Program-made: the position numbers and the translations under genes
In this document: in pieces, positions 19,031 through 30,333 of the stretch
Position numbering within the stretch: the stretch's first letter is position 1
Layout of the letters: the number at the start of each line of letters is the position of its first letter
The notes under the pieces: generated by a model
Database searches by the model: none
Told to the model about the DNA's origin: nothing
The model's input: only the letters and a program-made list of their open reading frames with translations
NCBI GenBank assembly: GCA_030280995.1
Contig: JASXTE010000001.1
Span: forward strand, 25,917,606 to 25,981,605
Length of the DNA stretch: 64,000 nt
From: Hemileia vastatrix
Taxonomy: Eukaryota; Basidiomycota; Pucciniomycetes; Pucciniales; Zaghouaniaceae
Reading direction: 5' to 3'

Positions 19031-19584
19031 TTTTTGAGTTGCGCTTCTCCCAAAAATATTGCTCCTGTTCAACGTGTCTCTTACTTCTGTTACATGGTTG
19101 GTGTTTGGCCATCTTGACCCCAATGTCCTAGCCACAAAGTGGCCACAAGAAAAAAAGGTGACTGATTCACTTACAATTACGCAGGGTGGCTCTTGCAGGA
19201 TGAAAGATTGAAATAGTCACCTGCTTTTTTTTCCCTTTAAGTTAAGACTTACCCGAAGTTTCCCGGTTGGCATGCCTCCCAACAGATTTTCAAGCAACAC
19301 TCTACCTTTCCTCATTCATCCACCACTATTGCAAAGTAATCAGCTTGAAATGTTCAAGTCCCAACAAAAGTGTGTCGTCTTGAGTCTCAGATAAACGCAT
19401 GGCTAAATTAGATAACCACGAGTTAAACGTGCGAAATCATCGCGCAGGCCTGGATAAGCTGTGACCTCGAGTATTTATAGCAGAGAACATGTTATCTGTG
19501 GCCGTGAATTCGAATCTCCCAGAGCACACTATTTTTTCATTCACTCACACTGTCTCCAGTTGTTTATTTACTTGGAGCATTTAA
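19031..19584. other. Region without recognisable gene
   Basis: Mixed composition with retained CpG, so probably less repeat-derived than the neighbours. A TTCGAATC motif near 19511 recalls a tRNA B box but no cloverleaf can be built. Confidence 0.5.
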
Positions 19585-19757
19585 CACTACGAACACCATT
19601 CGTTACGCCGCAAGGCGTAACAGTTCTGTAACGGTTGTCTAATAGATACATAACAATCTTTATGTACCCTAGCTATCAATAATATTTGTTAAGTATTTGT
19701 TACACAACCGTTACGCAACTGTTGCGCCGTGTGGAGTAACAAACAAATTTGGTAGTG
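19585..19757. mobile_element. MITE X, copy 2, 173 bp, TAA duplication
   Basis: Ends CACTACGAA and TTGGTAGTG, flanked by TAA on both sides (19582-19584 and 19758-19760). It is the same length as copy 1 at 13174. It keeps CpG (CGTTACGCCGC, CCGTTACGC) where copy 1 has TG or CA. Confidence 0.88.
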
Positions 19758-20184
19758 TAAAACGCGTAGAAATTTGTATACATTCTTTATTTTGAATTAG
19801 GGAGGCCTTTTCCCTATTAAGTTAGCAGTATCTCTCGCTTGTGACTGCCCTCCACTGATGAAAGTTAGATTAACTTTGCATTTTCTAACTGTAAAGGTTA
19901 GTGTTGAATTATCATTACTCTTTCTCATTCTTGATGTTAGCGTTATTGTTTTGGTAGTTGGTTAAGGTGAAAACGGCAAAAATGAGACTAAAAACAGAAA
20001 GGTGGTCTCCGAAGCGGCAAAAAAGGCGGTTCAATCAAATAACTATTAAAAACTAACATAGCATGACCCGGGCTCTGCATGGAATTCAGTAAGAAATCAG
20101 AATTCATTGCAATAAATGTTCGTTTGTATGGTAGCAGTGTCAGCGCTTCGTCCGGAGTGAACCCACAATTCTTCATTACTCACC
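19758..20184. other. Region left of copia C2 with a partial extra LTR copy
   Basis: No gene recognised; a 62-codon minus-strand frame at 19988-20176 runs partly through copia LTR sequence. The bases 20129-20163 (ATGGTAGCAGTGTCAGCGCT onward) duplicate the first 36 bp of the C2 LTR, 56 bp before the LTR itself. Confidence 0.6.
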
Positions 20185-20304
20185 TATGGTAGCAGTGTCA
20201 GCGCTTCGTCCGGAGTGAACCGGAGTTAGACGCGTCAGCTGCACCACAGACTATATACACTTTATGTACTTAACAATCACTAAGCTATCGTACTACACAT
20301 AACA
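20185..20304 (-). repeat. 3' LTR of copia C2
   Basis: 120 bp, TATGGTAGCAGTGTCAGCGC at the left and CACATAACA at the right on the + strand. It differs from the other LTR at few positions, several of them CG against TG or CA (GCGCTTCGTC against GTGCTCCGTT). Confidence 0.9.
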
Positions 20305-20405
20305 CCCCCCCTCTTAGTGATTTCCCTATAACCATCCCTTGCCAAAAACAAGTAGAGAAATTTGAAAGTAATTAAAAGAAAAGAAAATAAGGAGAAACAT
20401 AGAAA

Positions 20406-21959
20406 CTAGAAAACCCCTAATAAATATCTCTTTTCTTTCCAAACAATTGGTCCCAAATTCTTTGTCAACAAATCTGCCACTTGATCTTTAGTTGATACCC
20501 ATTTAATGTCAATTTCACGCCAATGAACTTGTTCATTCACAAAATAGAAATCTCTGTCAACATGCCTGCAACGTTTGTCAGAGGGGTTATCAGTAGCTGC
20601 TACAATTGCACCTTTGTTGTCACAAAACAGAGTTGTTGGACCATGGCACAAATCCACTTCACGTAAAAGGTTACGCATCCAAAGAGCTTGATGTGTTGCA
20701 TTTGACATTGCCATTAAATCTGAGTGAAGTGATGCTGTTGCCACCCTTGATTGACACTTTGATTGCTATAAGATAAGACAGTCGTTGACTTGAAGAACAT
20801 GACCTCCTGTAGCTCTAGCAAATTCACCACCCCAAGTAGCATCACAATAAACTACTGTAGATGGATTGAGATTGATTGTTGGGAAAAGATGAAATTTCAT
20901 GTCTTTGGTAAATTGTAGATATCTCAGCAAATGATTAAGCGCATCCCATTCAGCTTTACCTGGTCTTGATGCATAATGTGCCAGGAAGTTGACAGGATAC
21001 GCCAAATCAGGCCTTGATCCAGCTACAAGATATGATAAAGAGCCAATAATAGACAGAAATTTGAGAGGTTCCAGCGGAGGATGAGTTTTTTCTTTTAAAG
21101 ACACCAAAGAAAGACCCATTGGTAAAGGTGAGAAAGAGTTAAGACCAGCTGGATTGTGTTCATTAAGAATTTTGTTGATAAGAGCCGGTTGGTGGATAGT
21201 GAAACCTTTGGAACAACGTGAAACTGCTAGACCAACAATAGAAGAGATACCATCAGACCATTTTACCTTCAAACTACTTCCCATATCCATTTCTGACTCC
21301 CTCAACACCATAACACTACTCCCTACCACTACTCCATCATCTACATGAATCCACAACATTCCCTAAGAACCCTCTTTTGCTAGCACATATACACTTGCAT
21401 CCTGATTGCTTGATCTGTAACCTAAATTTGCCAGAATTTTGCTGAGATGTTTCCACCAACATCTGGCTGCTTGCTTAGTACCATATAGAGCTTTTCTAAG
21501 TTTGCAGACATGAGTTGGATTAACAGACTCAAATCCTTCAGGTTGCTTGACATAAATTTCTTCAAGGTCGCTGTGGAGATACGCTGCAGTGACATCAAAT
21601 GTTTTGGTTGGCCAGTTGTACGTAGCAGCTAGGGTGAGGATCAGACGCAGAGATGCAAAAGTGGCTGTGGGAGAAAAAGTGTCATTAAAATCAATACCTT
21701 CAACTTGTTTGAAACCCTGAGCTACATATTGTGCCTTGTGTTTGATGATTTTCCCAAATTCATCCCTTTTTAGAGCAAAAACCCATTGGGCACCTGTGAC
21801 AGTTTTTCCAGGAGGAAGAGGAACAATATCCCAAACCTTCATGTTAGACATGTTGTCTAATTCCTGAAGACAAGCTGACTTCCATTCAACTGCGTCTGGA
21901 CGCTTCATTGCTTGTTTGAAAGTTTGAGGTAAGTGGTCAGAAAGTTCATAAGCATTATT
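20406..21959 (-). pseudogene. Copia C2 reverse transcriptase and RNase H
   Basis: Read on the minus strand: the RT begins QAMKRPDAVEWKSACLQELD, with AQYVAQGFKQVEGIDFNDTF, FDVTAAYLHSDLEEIYVKQP and RKALYGTKQAARCWWKHL, all standard copia RT blocks, up to 21363. A stop follows LAKEGS, and the frame resumes with MLWIHVDDGVVVG, whose VDD is the catalytic pair. RNase H follows: SYLVAGSRPDLAYPVNFLAH, VVYCDATWGGEFARATGG, and, after another break near 20750, NATHQALWMRNLLREV, TLFCDNKGAIVAA and HVDRDFYFVNEQV. Only a few stops separate the pieces, so decay is moderate. Confidence 0.88.
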
Positions 21960-22159
21960 AAGGGGTATCAATGTTAAAAAACTGAAAATATTTAAAATTT
22001 ATTTTGCAGCACAACAATAAAGTAACAAACTTGAGTTTAATAATACATAGAAAGGTGTTTTGGGGGGTAGATATGACATATATGAGGAAATAGTAATTAC
22101 TGATTTGATAGAAAAAAGAGGTATTTTGAAATGGCATATTTCTAACATTGATACCCCCT
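21960..22159. mobile_element. MITE, 200 bp, inserted in copia C2, ATT duplication
   Basis: Ends AAGGGGTATCAATGTTA (left) and TAACATTGATACCCCCT (right), flanked by ATT (21957-21959 and 22160-22162). Removing the element and one ATT rejoins the copia frame as VMVDFIN|NAYELSDH, so it landed in a then open reading frame. Confidence 0.9.
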
Positions 22160-23182
22160 ATTGTTAATGAAATCAACCATGACATCTTGGTTAGCAATAG
22201 TTTCTTCTGCTGTAAAATTGCCAAATTTAAGCTGATTCAAAATAAATGCTAGGTCACCTTTAGAATGAGATGTGGCTGGATGTGAAACTGTAAGCGTTTT
22301 GGTATTGTCCTCGTCCCCTTCCAGGATGAAATTTGCCATTGCCGATTGAACAAAAGAATTAGACTCTGGATGCCAAAAAATCCAACCTTTACCACCATCA
22401 ATAAAAACAACAACCCTGCAACGCATAGCCCGGACCTCCATTCATGTCCTTTTTTCAGTTGGAATGTGTACATATGCCCACTGACCAAAAATTTTGACAG
22501 GAGATAAGTCCGCTTTTTTGTTGAAAATGATTTGGTATGGGGTACTATCAGTAACTCTCACATTTGGTAATTTATTGTGAATGAAAGAGGCCCAACAATA
22601 AGCAAAAGTCCAGAAGGTGGGGGGCAGTTTTGATGCAAGAAGGACTGTTCTGGCTATTTCACCAATGGTTTAATTGAATCTTTCAGCCATTCCATTCTGT
22701 TCATGGTGATAAGGCATAGAGTGTTCATGAAGGATACTGTGTTGGGAAAGGTATTCAGAGAATTTCTTGTTCATGTATTCTTTGCCATTGTCAGTTCTGA
22801 GGATTTTGAGATGTTGATTAGTGATGTTTTATAAGCAAGATTTGAAATTAATAAAAGCATCAAAATCATCCGACTTCTTTTTTAGGACAAAAACTTCACC
22901 ATAAGTCAAGAAAGATTCTCTGAAGGTAGCTACATAAACTTCACCTCTATCAGTTACATCAACCATGGGCCCTACTAGATCAGACACCACCAAATCCATG
23001 AGCTCATGGGTGCGCTTGGATGTCTTGCATGTGTTTTTCCTTTTGCTTTTTGACATAGCACAAACATCACAGTGTAATCTGCATGATGGCACATAAGATG
23101 GTGCATTTTCACAGAGACCTTTTTTAGCAAGTCTTCTCAAAACCCTGGTACTTGTGTGTCCAAGACGGCAATGCCAATCCAT
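22160..23182 (-). pseudogene. Copia C2 integrase
   Basis: Starts MDWHCRLGHTSTRVLRRLAK and continues to LHCDVCAMSKSKR, giving the HHCC zinc motif. VVSDLVGPM carries the first catalytic Asp, LRTDNGKEYMNKKF (near 22790) the second, and YHHEQNGMAERF the Glu, followed by a stop. The C-terminal GKGWIFWHPESNSF block (near 22370) leads into the MITE-interrupted link to the reverse transcriptase. Stops and shifts near 22450, 22680 and 22830. Confidence 0.85.
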
Positions 23183-23361
23183 GATTTAGTCAGGAACCGC
23201 AGTTGGATAAGGAATTTTTGAAGAGGGTGGAGGAACAAAAGGAGCAGGAATGGTAGCAGAGGATAAAGAGTTAAAATAATTCATTTCAAAAACATTGATC
23301 TCTAGTGCACAAGGATATACTAGATCAACTGTCTATTTTTGATCAGCAGAAGATTTAAGAG

Positions 23362-25290
23362 CTAAAAAAATATTTTTTTATTTTTTGAAATAACATAATC
23401 ATGATTTTGATTAAAAGAAAGAGAAATGCCATTATCTAAAAGATCAAAAGGAGAAATAAGAGTGGATTTTGCCCTATCACAATAGAAAACACCTTTGATA
23501 GTAACTAATTCTCCATCACGTCCTTTAATGAACATGTTTCCGTGACCAGTAATGAAAGAAGCACCAGAGTCAGTTGCAGTTTTGACTGGAATAGGAGTAT
23601 CCAAAGTTCTGAAGTCAGAGAGAAGACGTACATCACCAGTGACATGATGTGTGGTACCAGAGTCAAAAACACCTTGACAATCTTTACAGTCTTGCTCTTC
23701 AGTCCAGATATCAGTACCAAAATCCATTTCTTTCAAAGCAGTAGTGAGAACATCTAGCGCTTTGCAGCTGATTTTGTTTAAGTGGGGTTTTGATGAAGTT
23801 TGAGCTGGTTTTTTTCCTTTCCTATTGTTCAGTGCCTTTTGGACAAGGTTCATAGAGTCCTTGTTGTCACGAGCAAAAGCTTTGCATTGTCCCCAAACCG
23901 CTACATTAAAACTTTTACTGTTGGGATCATATGGAAAAGTGTTCTGGAAGTGTTTGGAGGATTTTCAGTAAAAACAGGAATATTCATGTTTTCTATTTAC
24001 AGGGTGGTAACTGTCCATGCGGCCTTTTTTGAAAGCCAAAGATGAAACAGACTTGGGTTCAGTTGTCAGTTCAAAAGCAGTGGAAAGATTAGTGCATTAG
24101 AGGAAGATTGAGATGAATTGATAAAAGAATTTTGAAGAACATTCATCATCTCATCAAAGGAAGGTTGAAAGATGTCTTTTTGCAATTCAAAATGACAATT
24201 TGCTTCAGTGGCAAGATGATTAACTGATGACGGTAATAAGAGTTGGGTAAAAACTGCCGTCATTTCATCGAAACCAAAAATAAAACCTGATTGCTGAACC
24301 TCCTCCAAAATTGACTTAACTTTTTCTCCATGTTCTATTACATTTGTAAAAGGTGAGGTTTTAATAGTTTAAAGATCATTAAACAGAGCCATGCAATCTG
24401 TGTGGGAAGCTTTGTCAAATTTGGAGCTGAGAATTGAGAAAGCTTTGTAACTGGTAATCCCAAAATCTATAAAATCCTGGAGTTTTTCATCAATTGTGTT
24501 GTAAATTGCATGCCAGCTCATTTCCTCTTCAAATTTTGAGATATCATCATTTATTGCAGCTGTGTCAGAGATATATTTAGTTGAACATACTTAGCCCATT
24601 AAAAAAATTGTGATATTCTTAATCCAGGTTTGCCAGTTAGAATCATCATGTTTCAATTTAGACATCTTATTTGTCCTTTGTATGATTTCATCAATAACAT
24701 CAGTGAAATCTTTTCCTTTATAAGTTGTAAAATTATCATTGTCATTGTCTGATAAAAAGTTGTCGCTGCTAAGTGAAGACAAAGGACTAGTATGATGAGC
24801 ACGACGGGTTCCCGCATGTCGCAACGATGAGACACATCTGTGTCTTGGTCATTGCGGCTGCGAACGGGAGTCGCCTCGCAATTCCATTAAAGGGCTAGGC
24901 ACAGTAGAAGGAAGATGTGGATGGTGGTCACAAGCCGAGGCTGCATGTCTGGTGTGTGATGATGATGTGGGGGGAGGATGAGAGGTTGGAGTGGGAGATG
25001 AAGCAGTGGGTGATTGAAAAGAAGGAGGGGGAGAGGGAATGACCAGTGTGTCACCGGGAACTAAAACAAAATGGTGGGGAGTTTGTGATAGGTGAGCTGT
25101 GCACGCACTATCCGTAGAAGAGGCTGGAAAGGTGGAGGGGGCCCAAGAGCAAATGTGAGCAGCTTCTCGCTTGGGTATTAACTGATTGGGGAGGAAGTAG
25201 ATTCTTTAATTCCCTACTGAGAGGCTGATGTCTTTTGCGAGCTAAGTGAGGGCTAGATTGGAAAGGATTTGAAGAATCCGATATCGGCAT
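23362..25290 (-). pseudogene. Copia C2 gag and aspartic protease
   Basis: The protease active site is FDSGTTHHVTGD near 23640, within an open stretch 23362-23853. Upstream the minus strand keeps gag pieces: DGHTSSFDEMM-like frames around 24066-24308 and the N-terminal KLKHDDSNWQTWIKNITIFL block at 24591-24670, typical of copia gag. A zinc-knuckle remnant is likely near 23900-24040 but decayed. Ser/Pro-rich sequence up to 25290 may be the gag N-terminus or leader. Confidence 0.75.
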
Positions 25291-25429
25291 GTGTTAGATT
25301 AACCGAGAGAAGGAGATGGAGGTAGCTCAACACCAAAAAGACTCTTTTAACGTGGGGCAAACACGGGGCACACAAAATTTCCGGGAAAGATAAAGGTTTG
25401 AATTACTGCTAGTAAACAAAACAGGGAAA

Positions 25430-25439
25430 GCCCATAACC
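25430..25439 (-). other. Primer-binding site of copia C2 (half initiator tRNA type)
   Basis: GGTTATGGGC on the minus strand directly after the 5' LTR, the same site as in C1 and as in Drosophila copia, which is primed by an internal fragment of initiator tRNA-Met. Confidence 0.75.
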
Positions 25440-25559
25440 TATGGTAGCAGTGTCAGTGCTCCGTTCGGAGTGAACCGGAGTTAGACGCCTCAGCTGCACC
25501 ACAGACTATATACACTTTATGTACTTAAAAATCACTAAGCTATCGTACTACACATAACA
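25440..25559 (-). repeat. 5' LTR of copia C2
   Basis: 120 bp; see the 3' LTR at 20185-20304, equal in length. Confidence 0.9.
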
Positions 25560-25725
25560 GTTTTGTCTTGGTGAGAAGAAGGGGTGCAACAATTATGCAA
25601 CAGTTATATAACCATTGTTTTTGGCACTTAAAGGTCTTTAATGGGTCATGAATTTAAAATTCAATAGTTTTGTAACTGTTGCGTGATTGTTATGCTACAT
25701 GGCAAAACAAAAATGTGTCATAGTG
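25560..25725. mobile_element. MITE Y, copy 2, truncated
   Basis: It begins in mid-TIR (GTTTTGTCTTGG) directly at the copia LTR and ends GCAAAACAAAAATGTGTCAT AGTG, the inverted counterpart of the left end of 17064. Interior blocks (GCAACAATTATGCAACAG, TTTTTGGCACTTAAAGG) match that copy reversed. Confidence 0.7.
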
Positions 25726-25848
25726 ATTATTAGCCGAGGCTGCTGCATGAAGCTGGGCTTCACCCAGCTGAAGCGCAGCACTGTGTATTTGACGTGGAGT
25801 CACTGGGAGTCAGTTAGGTTTTGATCCAGTCACCACAAAAAATCAAGT

Positions 25849-26025
25849 GGTACCTACTAGCAGGTGCCTATCCCTATATTCAGTTTTGATTTAAGAGTAA
25901 ATTTGATTTGATATTGCGTGAGCTAGTGTGCTCATTGTTCAGTTTTCAGTCTTTCCAGAAGAATTACAGCTGAGCTGAAATTGAGTTAAGTGAAAGATAG
26001 GGATTGGCACCTGCTATCAGGTGCA
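25849..26025. mobile_element. Possible MITE W, about 177 bp
   Basis: GGTACCTACTAGCAGGTGCC and, reversed from the right, TGCACCTGATAGCAGGTGCC form imperfect terminal inverted repeats that continue into TATCCCTAT / ATAGGGATTG. No target duplication is clear and no coding capacity is present. Confidence 0.5.
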
Positions 26026-27111
26026 CATGTTTTTTTTGGGTGAGTTATTCTCAAAAATGCATGAGTAGATTTTTCTAATTTTTTATTAGGGGGTGTCAGT
26101 TCTGGAAAATTTCAAACCAAATCAGCACTTAAATTTTGCAAAAAAGTCACTTATTTCAAAAATGGGTGCCAGTTATGACCTCAAATCAGCACTTTTTTCC
26201 CAATTTTTTTTCACAACCACATGTTGGCCACATCATTTCTTCCTTGCCCACCTCATCTATCAGGCTGAGGTCAAGTACAGAGACGTGAAATAGCTTGAAT
26301 GGTCATTTGTCTAGAAGAATGAAATGGTTCTAATGAATACTGTAGTACAAATCCAATAGGTATTAAAATATAATTCAAAATAAAGGTCTCAGTAATATAA
26401 TTCTCACTAATTTTATATATGGCTTACAATCTTCTTAGATGGTAGAGAAATAGATTTTAATTTATTCAAATACTATTCAAAAGACTCTATAAGTACTAAT
26501 TGATATGTATTGTAATTGTTTTGGTTATATGGTTTAACTTGTAATGATAAAGAATGTAGAAAACAAGACCCAAAACATCCTCCTTTTATACACAATGAAT
26601 TCCCCAATGAATACCTTAATTTACCAGTACAATACACAGTTAATGACGCCTCCATCCAGCTAATAGACATGTCCATCAACATCCCTAGTGACCCATAACA
26701 CAATTAGAAAAGTAACTACCACCAAAATTCTGGAATAATAGGGAAAATCCATCAAAATTAAAGAATAAGTAAAAAAGAGAGTATATGTGTATTATACATC
26801 AATATAAAAGACTAAAGAGGGAAAATTAAGGTTAATAAGAGCTTAATAATAAGGGGGATTTACTTTAGAAATGATGGGGCTAATCCTGACATTATACTAC
26901 GTGAAATTCCCATTCAAAAATGGCAAAAAAATTGACTGAGAAACCACCTAGAAACCCAAAAAAGGGTGTGAGATGTGGGGTAACTACATGAAGTCCTTGG
27001 CAGGCGCTTGCACGGGTAAATTCTTGACTAATTTTAGGCGAATTTAAGCGTAGTAGTGAAATAAGGCTCCAAGAGTGAGGTTATTAATGAAATTAGTGCA
27101 TATAAAGAAGG

Positions 27112-27913
27112 TGTCAGCCAGGCTACTAGACTTACCTGGTAAAATAATTAATTATTTTACTGAGGTAAGGCCACGCCTTTTTTGAAAAATACTTATTAAT
27201 AATTAATTATTTAACCTTTAATTATATATTACTTACAACTAACTAAGCTAATATTATTAAGTAGTGTAAATAATTAATTTAAGTAAGTGTCCCATACATT
27301 TTTACTCCCTAACACCATGCTCAATAATGCAGTTGATTGGGAATAAAAATTAATAATAAAATTATAATATAAAAACCTTAAAATTATTATATTACTTCAT
27401 TGAAAGATCTGGAATTCCGTGAAATCAATAAAATTAACTTAAATGTGTTGTAATTAATTGTGACAGTCCAAGGGAACTGATACTTTATTACCAATATAAT
27501 TGATGCCCTGGTTGACATACCAATTAAATTATTTTTCTTATGTCATATATATACTCCTTCTTAGTCATCTTCTATTTCACATTCTTACAGTAGATGGTGT
27601 AAATTATGTGTTTTATTTCCCTCATGTTTGCCTATAAAAGGCCCTCACTTTTGTGCTCTTCAAAACATTCCTTACTTACTTACTTTATTATAACTACATA
27701 CAAAACTTTTTATTATTATTTTAGTATTTACATTAACACCGTGATTCTAAACTTTTAAATATAATAGAAATTATCCCTTCACCACTTATTATTTGAGTAA
27801 AAATTCTTTAAAAGATAAGTAAAATACGTACCAAGTTTGAATCCTCTGAAACCCAGTGTTGCTGTCCTTGGACCTCCTTGAAAAATCTTCTAGACTTTAA
27901 GGACCACCCGACA
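27112..27913 (+). mobile_element. Solo LTR of family F, 802 bp
   Basis: Starts TGTCAGCCAGGCTACTAGAC and ends ACCACCCGACA, flanked by GAAGG (27107-27111) and GAGGG (27914-27918), a 5-bp duplication with one substitution. The uninterrupted target is seen in the other gypsy LTRs (for example 36050-36065). A relative begins at 63533. Confidence 0.9.
27633..27640 (+). promoter_or_regulatory. TATA box of LTR family F
   Basis: TATAAAAG followed by GCCCTCACTTTTGTGCTC in the last third of the LTR, the expected position of an LTR promoter. Confidence 0.55.
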
Positions 27914-28702
27914 GAGGGTCAATGCATTATTAATTAAGCTAGGACACTAAATAAGCGCCTGTCGCCTATTTTAGTGTGTTTCCCCACAGTGGGCGTAGAA
28001 TGTGGGGTAATTATAGTGTGAAAATTCTAACTTTGCTAAAAATGAAGCTATTCATATGGGAAAAATGCAGGCAGTATGTGGCCAGTACACAGAAGCCATT
28101 TATTGCATAAAAACATCAAATTTGAAAAGTGTTAATTTTATGCATTTAAGTAGCCAAATCAATAGTCCTAAATGAGACAAATTGAACTGTCAAAGTGCAT
28201 TTTTAATATTCTTAAATTTATAGCGCATATAATCAACTTTTAAGTGAAATAAAGTGCATTTCTTGTTTTTTGCATAAAACAATGAAAATAACAGCTTTAA
28301 GTTTACTTAAAAATTATGCAGCCTTATGATTAAGGTTCTTAAAGTTACCCTGAAATATTCCAACTTAATATTAAGTACATAAGACTTATAAAAGGTGGAT
28401 ATATGCGTGTATATAAGGTGTTATAATGGCATTTTTTGTGTATTATCATAATTTTACTTATGTATACTGTTTGTGTACTCTTATTAATTGTTCTCATGTA
28501 TAGTTAATGTGTTTAACATAACTAATAAGTAATTTTTACTCAGTAATGGGGATATACAGGCTGACACTCGCCCACCCAAAAAAAAACAATAAAAAAATGA
28601 TAAGTTATACATTTTATTTATTTATTTGTAATCTTTCAGGTATTCAGATTAATTCTGTAGCATTATAGATTATTCTTTAAAGAAATAAAACATAATAAAA
28701 TC

Positions 28703-29074
28703 TTATGAGTACTGGTATTTAAACCCTTCAGCTGGTTGAACAGAAATTTGTTTCTGTTTAAATTTTTTAAGAAGAGAGGATAAATTTGAAATTTCTTTTT
28801 CAGGTATCCATTTATCAAATTCATTTGATTTCCCCTTAAATCTTAATAAATACTCAGTGCCTTTTTCCTTAGTAAGGATTCTTTTCTTGAGTATTTTTTC
28901 AATATCTTCTTTTTCCAAAATTTCTTCAGGTTGCTTTTTAGGCCTTCCCCTTCTTTTTGGAAATAAGTCAGGATCATTTGCATGGTAAGGTTTTAATAAT
29001 GAGATAGAGAAAACTGGATGTTTCCTATCATATGGAGGATATAATATGACTTTGACTGCATTATTAACAACCAT
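28703..29074 (-). pseudogene. Gypsy A chromodomain (polyprotein C-terminus)
   Basis: VILYPPYDRKHPVFSISLLK is the post-integrase GPY/F-like block, followed by a basic linker (KRRGRPKKQ) and a chromodomain: EKILKKRILTKEKGTEYLLR, then FKGKSNEFDKWIPEKEI. In chromoviruses this domain reads histone marks and steers integration into heterochromatin. Open to the stop at 28703; a frameshift separates it from the integrase. Confidence 0.85.
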
Positions 29075-29239
29075 TTTTCTAACTACAAAAGGTCCTACAA
29101 ACGGATCCTTTAATTTAACATTACCTTGTAAGTTAAAATGTAGTGTTGAAATTAGGACTTCATCTCCTTTTTTGAATTCAAATTCTTTATGAGACTTATC
29201 CCACCTTTTATTCTCATATTAAAATTATTTTTGAATGCA

Positions 29240-30295
29240 TTATTCTGCATGTTTTCTACACATTTGTTGCATATGAATAAAGGATCTAGTACCAGGGTGT
29301 ATATCTAACCTTGGTAATTTATTTAAATGATTTAATGGGGTATTTGGTACGTATCCCAGCCAGAGCTCAAATGGTTTCTTCTCTGTTACAGAATGAGTTG
29401 TGCTGTTATAAGCAAATTCAAGTCCGTGAATTAATGTTACCCAGTCATGTGTGAATTTCTCATTGTCTTTGTATTCTAATCCAAAGGCACAATATCTTCT
29501 GATCATGTCTTCAAGAGTTTGTATCATTCTTTCTGCTAAGCCATCAGTTTGTGGATGGTGTGCTGTAGATGATTTCAATTGACAACCTGATACTTCCATC
29601 AAAAATTTCCAGAACTCTGAAGTAAATTTAGGATCTTTTTCAGAGATTATGGCTTTGGGGAACCCAGCAGTATTCATCATTTGAGTCCACAATAGAAATG
29701 CCAAGTCTTTTGCAGATACCTCTTTATGGGTATGAATAAATTTACACATTTTGGTTAATCTATCCACAATTACCCAGCAAGAATTGAAATTTTCTTTTCC
29801 TGCCAATGGCAAGCCAGTGACAAAATCCATGTTTATAATTTCCCATGGAGCTTTTGGCTGCTCTATTTGTTGTAACAATCCAGCTCTTTTCCCAGTTAAT
29901 CTTTTAGATTTCTGACAAGAGTCACATGTTTCAATGTAATTTTGTACATCTTCTTTCATGTTTATCCACCAGAATGTATTTTTAACTCTGGTTAATGTTT
30001 TGTTGAAATCAAAATGACCAGCTAAGATGTCATCATGACAAGTACTCAACATTAACTCCTTCATAGAAGGTGGTATTACTATTACATTACTTAGCTTTTT
30101 CCTGTAATATATATATCCATCTTCAATTGACAGTTTATCTTTTTCCAACACATTTCTATACTTTGGAGGAAAGGTTTTAATTAATGCACTCATGGAGGCA
30201 TTAGTTGGATCATTTAGAATGGTAGATTGTTTTGTCAAATCTTTATCAGATGAATAATTTACAAATATAGACTGCATAAACTCCTCTAAATCCAC
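29240..30295 (-). pseudogene. Gypsy A integrase
   Basis: 351 open codons. The zinc domain reads STCHDDILAGHF and ETCDSCQKSK. The core has MDFVTGLPL (first Asp), AIISEKDPKFTSEFW (the usual SD of the second catalytic Asp reads SE), and HPQTDGLAERMIQTLED (Glu). B and C keep Asp at the second position (ISDKD, ISDRD). The loss of Asp predicts an inactive integrase in A despite the long frame. Confidence 0.9.
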
Positions 30296-30333
30296 TATAT
30301 AAATCCCAAATATATGTATAACCTCATTTTCAG

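Larger units (their letters stand above)
20185..25559 (-). mobile_element. Ty1/copia element C2
   Basis: Two 120-bp LTRs (20185-20304, 25440-25559) flank minus-strand gag, protease, integrase, reverse transcriptase and RNase H remnants in copia order, with GGTTATGGGC as primer-binding site right after the 5' LTR. The coding part is better kept than in C1. A 200-bp MITE interrupts it at 21960-22159. The right end lies in a MITE Y copy (25560-25725), but its missing end is not found on the left flank, so no target duplication is assigned. Confidence 0.9.
26258..28566 (-). repeat. 3' LTR of gypsy A with nested solo LTR
   Basis: On the + strand it starts TATCAGGCTGAGG (TG mutated to TA) and ends ATACAGGCTGACA. 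The nested LTR 27112-27913 splits it. Without that insert it matches the 5' LTR in length. Confidence 0.9.

Noticed and set aside
18883..19135. Overlapping frames on both strands
   Set aside because: They coincide with a non-coding repeat whose other copy has no such frame.
19440..19530. tRNA candidate with TTCGAATC motif
   Set aside because: T stem and acceptor stem do not pair; no A box at the right distance.
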